Origin: Colocasia esculenta
Lineage: Eukaryota > Streptophyta > Magnoliopsida > Alismatales > Araceae
Assembly: GCA_014218235.1 (NCBI GenBank)
Contig: CM024758.1
Location: 96,695,698 to 96,759,697, forward strand
DNA length: 64,000 nt
Reading direction: 5' to 3'
Part shown: positions 60,029 through 64,000 of the stretch, in pieces
How positions within the stretch are numbered: the stretch's first letter is position 1
Layout of the letters: each line of letters begins with the position of its first letter
Program-made: the position numbers and the translations under genes
The notes under the pieces: model-generated
What the model was told of the DNA's origin: nothing
What the model saw: only the letters and a program-made list of their open reading frames with translations
The model's database searches: none

Positions 60029-62712
60029 TGTCACGCTCGACGCAGAATATTATGCCGGGGAGTTGTAATTATGTCAGTATAGAGCATTAGACATCAAACC
60101 ATTAGATAATCGAGTAATAAAAATCAACTAAACTTTTATTCATTAGCATTCACCATTATCAATATTCACTATCATAGCGAATACTTAGGTCCCATTGATA
60201 GATTACATTAAAGAAAAATTAAACGACTACCTAACTAAAATAGTACTACGACTCTATGGTAGCTTTACACTATATCTTCAATAGGGACGTTCATTCACAC
60301 TTGGTCAACCTGTCCATGTGTGCTATCTTCCCCATCAGACTCCCCTCAAATAGTCATGGATAACACTTGATGAGCAATAACTCTTAGTAGGTCTTATATC
60401 TCTTAATCAGGTAGGTTTTAAGTGATTAATTCATTAATAAGTAGAATAACTATTGATAGAGAATCATGTTGGGTTAAGATAGTAATAGGATGAAGATGTT
60501 ATGTAGCAATGAGTACAAGTAGGAACAAGTATAGCAAGAGAAAGAGTAACGACCATATAGCACGCATCATTCAAGTCAAGTCATGTAACAAGTATAGTTT
60601 AGCACTTTCACAAGTTTGATTGTTTTAGATAGGTCGAGATAGTGTAGCACTTTGGTGAATGTCAAACACCATGGTCATTTAACTCCCGCCAGCACTAGCA
60701 TTTTCGTGCGCTTCTCCCAGGAGCAAACTTGGCCCTTTTAATTGCCAGACATTAGTCATGTTTCTTATCTTTGGACAATCAGTCACCGGCAATATAGAGT
60801 ACCAATAATAGATGAGAAGAGTGAAATGAATAGATGAGAGTATGAAACAAAGAGAATAAATGAGAGAAAACATCACTAGATGAGAGTTTCTATATTAACC
60901 AAAAACACACAAGGCCATACACATGAAACAATACGAGAAAACCATGATAATAGCTACTGCAAACAAACTCTCGGGTACTAGTAGTCTGGTAGAAAATGTG
61001 GTCTACCTCCTGGCTGTGGCCAGAACATGGTCAGGGGGTTGGACGTGTTAATAGAGAAATTGCGGTCATTCTATCCACAACATTAATAACATGGTCAGCA
61101 GAGAGGGAGCATTCACAAAGAGACTGTAGAGGTTGGTTGGATCATGTCGTACAGTTCCAACATGGTCCCTTAGTTTGTATAGGGTGTTGATGGTACAACT
61201 AGCTCGGCATCCTAGAAGATTTTCAGACTCACGGAGACTTATGGAGGTCTTGACAAAAGAGTTCTAGTGGGAGGAGAAATACCTGACGAGGGTTCTCACA
61301 ATGCCAATAGAGTATGGAATTAGTTGCTTGACGTTCTAGACTTATAGAATAGTGGAGTGGTGGTAACAGTGCTCCAAATGGCAATATGAAATGGAACCAA
61401 GTCCTTTATTTCACAAGGGCTTTTATGTAAAATTTACAATCCATTTACCATACATTTTATAGAAAAATTTAGGTTTAGGGGGTGTGAGAGAGTGTATGCA
61501 ATTTAAAGAGAATCATGGGTATAAGAGAGAAATCGTGTAGCTTATTTTAAAAGAATAATTACATATTTAATCATAATAAATATTATGTTAATATGCTTAA
61601 GACTTAACACAGGTTTAACAACACATAATCACATATTCTAGCGTTGCTTACAGAAAAAAATAGGGTTTCCTGACTGATAGTCTTAACACTGTCAGGGAGT
61701 AAGCCTTGTTAAGAAGGCGGTCGGGAGGTATGTCACGTTAACCTTAGTTAATGCAGGGCACATGAGTGACGTGTTCTAAACGCGGCCTTTCATGTAACCA
61801 CGTTTAGGTTGCGGGCTCTGTGTTCTCCATGTTCTTCACACAGCAAACCTAGGATGATAGACATGCAATAAACCACTTAAAACTTATCGTAGGAAGCATG
61901 CCAAATTGTCAATTAATTTTATAACAAAGCTAACATGCTTCTAAATGAACAAAAATATGAAGTGACATAGAATATGGATTGAGCATGGATAATGGCAAGA
62001 ACATGGGTCGAGTACAAGCATTGTTCATGTACCATAAAAGCAAAATACTCTTAAGATACATGATAGAAATTAGGGAAAATAGAGCGAACATGTTTCTGAC
62101 TTCAAAAAGTAACTATGGAGAGATTTTATTAGATTTTGCTTGAGAGAATACCTACCTTTGGACAAAATTATCAAACTAGGGCTACAACGTAAAGAACTTC
62201 TTGTAGAATGCCTATAGATCTTTCTTCCAATGAAATCATCCTCCTATAGCTTTGCTTTCACATCCAAGAGAAGCTTCAGATAGCATAGGATCGGCCATGA
62301 GGAGATTTGAAGTATATTTAAGATATTACCTTTTAATTTCCAAATACAACTCTAACTCTTTCAGTTACGAAATTTTCTTATTAATCTCTATCTCCTAGCC
62401 GTCTAATCTCTAACGGGTAGGGATAAGCATGGAAAAATGTGGCCATCATGTTAGGATAGTGATAAGACTTAAGTTTAGATAATTATGACGTTTATTTAAG
62501 CTTATCTTTCTCATTCAAATAAGGGGGGTAAGGCATTCTAAATTTAAAGATTTTATATATTCTATTATTCTAACTCCTATTTTGGCCTAATAATTCTATT
62601 ATAGACCATTAGTTAAGCCCATTATCTATTTTATTTTATTGGGTTTTAATGTAACCCACTTATTCTTTGGAAAGTAGTTTATTTAATCAATTTAAATACT
62701 TGGGTTGCTACA
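60029..62712 (-). mobile_element. Solo LTR, family D (2684 bp) with AGTAT target duplication
   Basis: Begins TGTCACGC and ends GGGTTGCTACA. It is flanked by a perfect 5-bp AGTAT (60024-60028 and 62713-62717), and its removal rejoins the RT reading frame of family B (KNKY to IDDLFDQLQ). The TGTCACGCCTCGA end is what the reverse complement of a typical gypsy LTR 3-prime end looks like, hence the minus orientation. No internal region, so it is a solo LTR left by LTR-LTR recombination. A GAGACTTA...GAGGTCTTG block at about 61230 also occurs in the family C sequence (15300), suggesting related LTR families. Confidence 0.88.
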
Positions 62713-62946
62713 AGTATTCATTACTTAGGATAGATGATTTGTTTGATCAGTTGCAGCCAGTCATAGTATTGTTAAACATTGACTTGAGATTTGGGTACTA
62801 TGAGTTGAGGATCAGGGAGTCAGATAAGATAGAACAACTTTCCAATACGCTATGACCACTTTGAGTTTGTCGTGATGCCTTTTGGGCTCACAAATGCACT
62901 TGAGTGTTTCATGGATATAATACATAGAGTGTTTTACGATTACTTG
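62713..62946 (+). pseudogene. Ty3/gypsy RT continuation, family B
   Basis: Plus strand, resuming after the solo LTR: RIDDLFDQLQ, then NIDLRFGYYELRIRES, then with frameshifts the FxFVVMPFG and TNA segments and VFYDYL. This is the RT part between the end of the fingers and the catalytic YVDD-type box, which is not reached because a new LTR begins at 62947. Confidence 0.8.
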
Positions 62947-64000
62947 TGTAGTACTCCGGAAAATTCATTAATATGAAAATATAGATAAATTGAAATTTTA
63001 TTAATTAATAAATTCAAAACTAGTTAAAAGGTTACACATCACTATTGCATGCGTTTAACCCATATAAAAATTTCATAAAATAGTAGTTATACTTTAAACG
63101 ATATTCTCTAATGACCCATTAAGGAATTTGGACATAGGAAATCATTTGGACCAAGTTTATAATTTATATGACTTATTATGGTAATTAAGGAATAAGTCAA
63201 AACTCGTTATTTTATGAACCAAAGTGAATTAAATATTAGAATAAAAATTATGGGTAGAATCCAACGATACGTATTGGTAGTCCATCATAAGATTTGGACC
63301 AATGGACCTCTCATAGCCCATGAAAAATTCAAGTAAGAAATGCAATAAAAATCTGTAACTCTATTATTTCCTAATTAAAAAGGGAATCCCATAAGAGAAA
63401 TTCCAATAAATAATGGGCTTTGTTAAATGGATCATATAAAATTTATTGGGCAAAACTATGGATTTTTAAAAGGGGAATAATAGGAAAACACCCTAAATTC
63501 GTAACTTAAATATCTTAGATAGAAAAGAGGTATTTAGGCATTAAATAGCTAATTTAAGATGGAAATGGATTCCTAAACCAACCCTAATAGGTTGGCCACG
63601 AATTTGGATCCCAACCTAACCCGAATTGGACATGGCAAGCTTGGAAGGTGGAATTAAATAGGAAATCTCAGAATTAAATAGGAGTTTGAGTCCTATTAGG
63701 AATAGAAACATAGGAAGCATAAATACTCTCCTAAATCCCCCATGGCCGCCCCTAGCTCGTTGCCAAGGGTTGCTGGACCAAGGAAAGGCCAAGGAGGAGA
63801 GATCTCGTGGGGGAGAAGAACCTCTCAAGCTCTCTCTCTCGTTCTTCAAGTTCTAGCCCTAGAAGAGGAAAATGACTAAAGGTAGGCATTCTCACAAGCA
63901 AAACAAAATTAATTTCGTTTGTAGATGGTTCTAGGCATCAGGAACAAAAGCCCTCTTGTTTCATAATTTTCCATCGAGCCTATCTTTCTTCTTGATTTTT
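62947..64000 (+). mobile_element. Start of a fifth LTR (family E), plus orientation, runs off the window
   Basis: TGTAGTACTCCGGAAAATTC begins immediately after the RT fragment, with ACTTG as the candidate 5-bp target duplication (other side outside the window). It then has an AT-rich U3, a TATA-like CATAAATA near 63718 and a C/T-rich leader (CTCTCTCTCTCGTTCTTC) at about 63830, the normal layout of a plant gypsy LTR. Open frames in it are not convincing. Confidence 0.75.
63718..63725 (+). promoter_or_regulatory. TATA-like box of the family E LTR
   Basis: CATAAATA followed about 110 bp later by a CT-repeat leader; position and surroundings fit an LTR promoter. Confidence 0.5.

Overview
The window is nuclear DNA from a flowering plant and consists almost entirely of transposable elements nested inside one another. 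No complete host gene is visible. The plant assignment rests on Ty3/gypsy LTR retrotransposons primed by initiator-tRNA-Met, a CACTA (En/Spm) transposon carrying captured gene pieces, an L1-type LINE tail, and captured fragments of a plant MAPKKK-type kinase and a plant BTB/POZ gene. The GC-rich kinase fragment would suit a monocot host, but that is weak evidence and I do not name a species.

Layout. Positions 1-35348 and 38855-60059 are two copies of the same nested locus. Each copy contains, in order: (a) a minus-strand Ty3/gypsy element, family A (integrase, RNase H/RT, protease, gag, PBS, start of the 5-prime LTR), with an 8.2-kb CACTA element inserted in the C-terminal part of integrase; (b) a second LTR-like sequence, family C, inserted in the family A LTR; (c) a stretch rich in ATCGAT, GTCGAC and TCGCGA palindromes with a minus-strand TATA box; (d) a degenerate plus-strand Ty3/gypsy element, family B, interrupted inside RT by a family D LTR. 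The left copy alone carries a further 14.1-kb insertion (18261-32384): three very long LTRs (4.2 kb each) alternating with two 0.7-kb internal regions that encode only gag.

The copies are joined by a 100-N assembly gap (35349-35448), which lies inside the family D LTR of the left copy. Between the gap and the right copy (35449-38854) are a small foldback element, a LINE 3-prime end, a CACTA transposase (TnpD-like) fragment, and the 3-prime LTR and pol tail of the right family A element. The right copy continues to 62712 with a complete family D solo LTR flanked by AGTAT duplications. The family B RT then resumes and is cut again at 62947 by the start of a fifth LTR (family E), which runs off the window.

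Relative ages follow from the nesting. A and B are old and full of stops. CACTA, C and D inserted into them. The locus was then duplicated, or is present as two haplotypes, and the long-LTR element entered only the left version. Many differences between copies are single-base indels in homopolymers, which suggests poorly polished long-read sequence, but real substitutions exist too. The most interesting objects are the triple-LTR gag-only element, the gene-carrying CACTA, and the palindrome-rich arrays.
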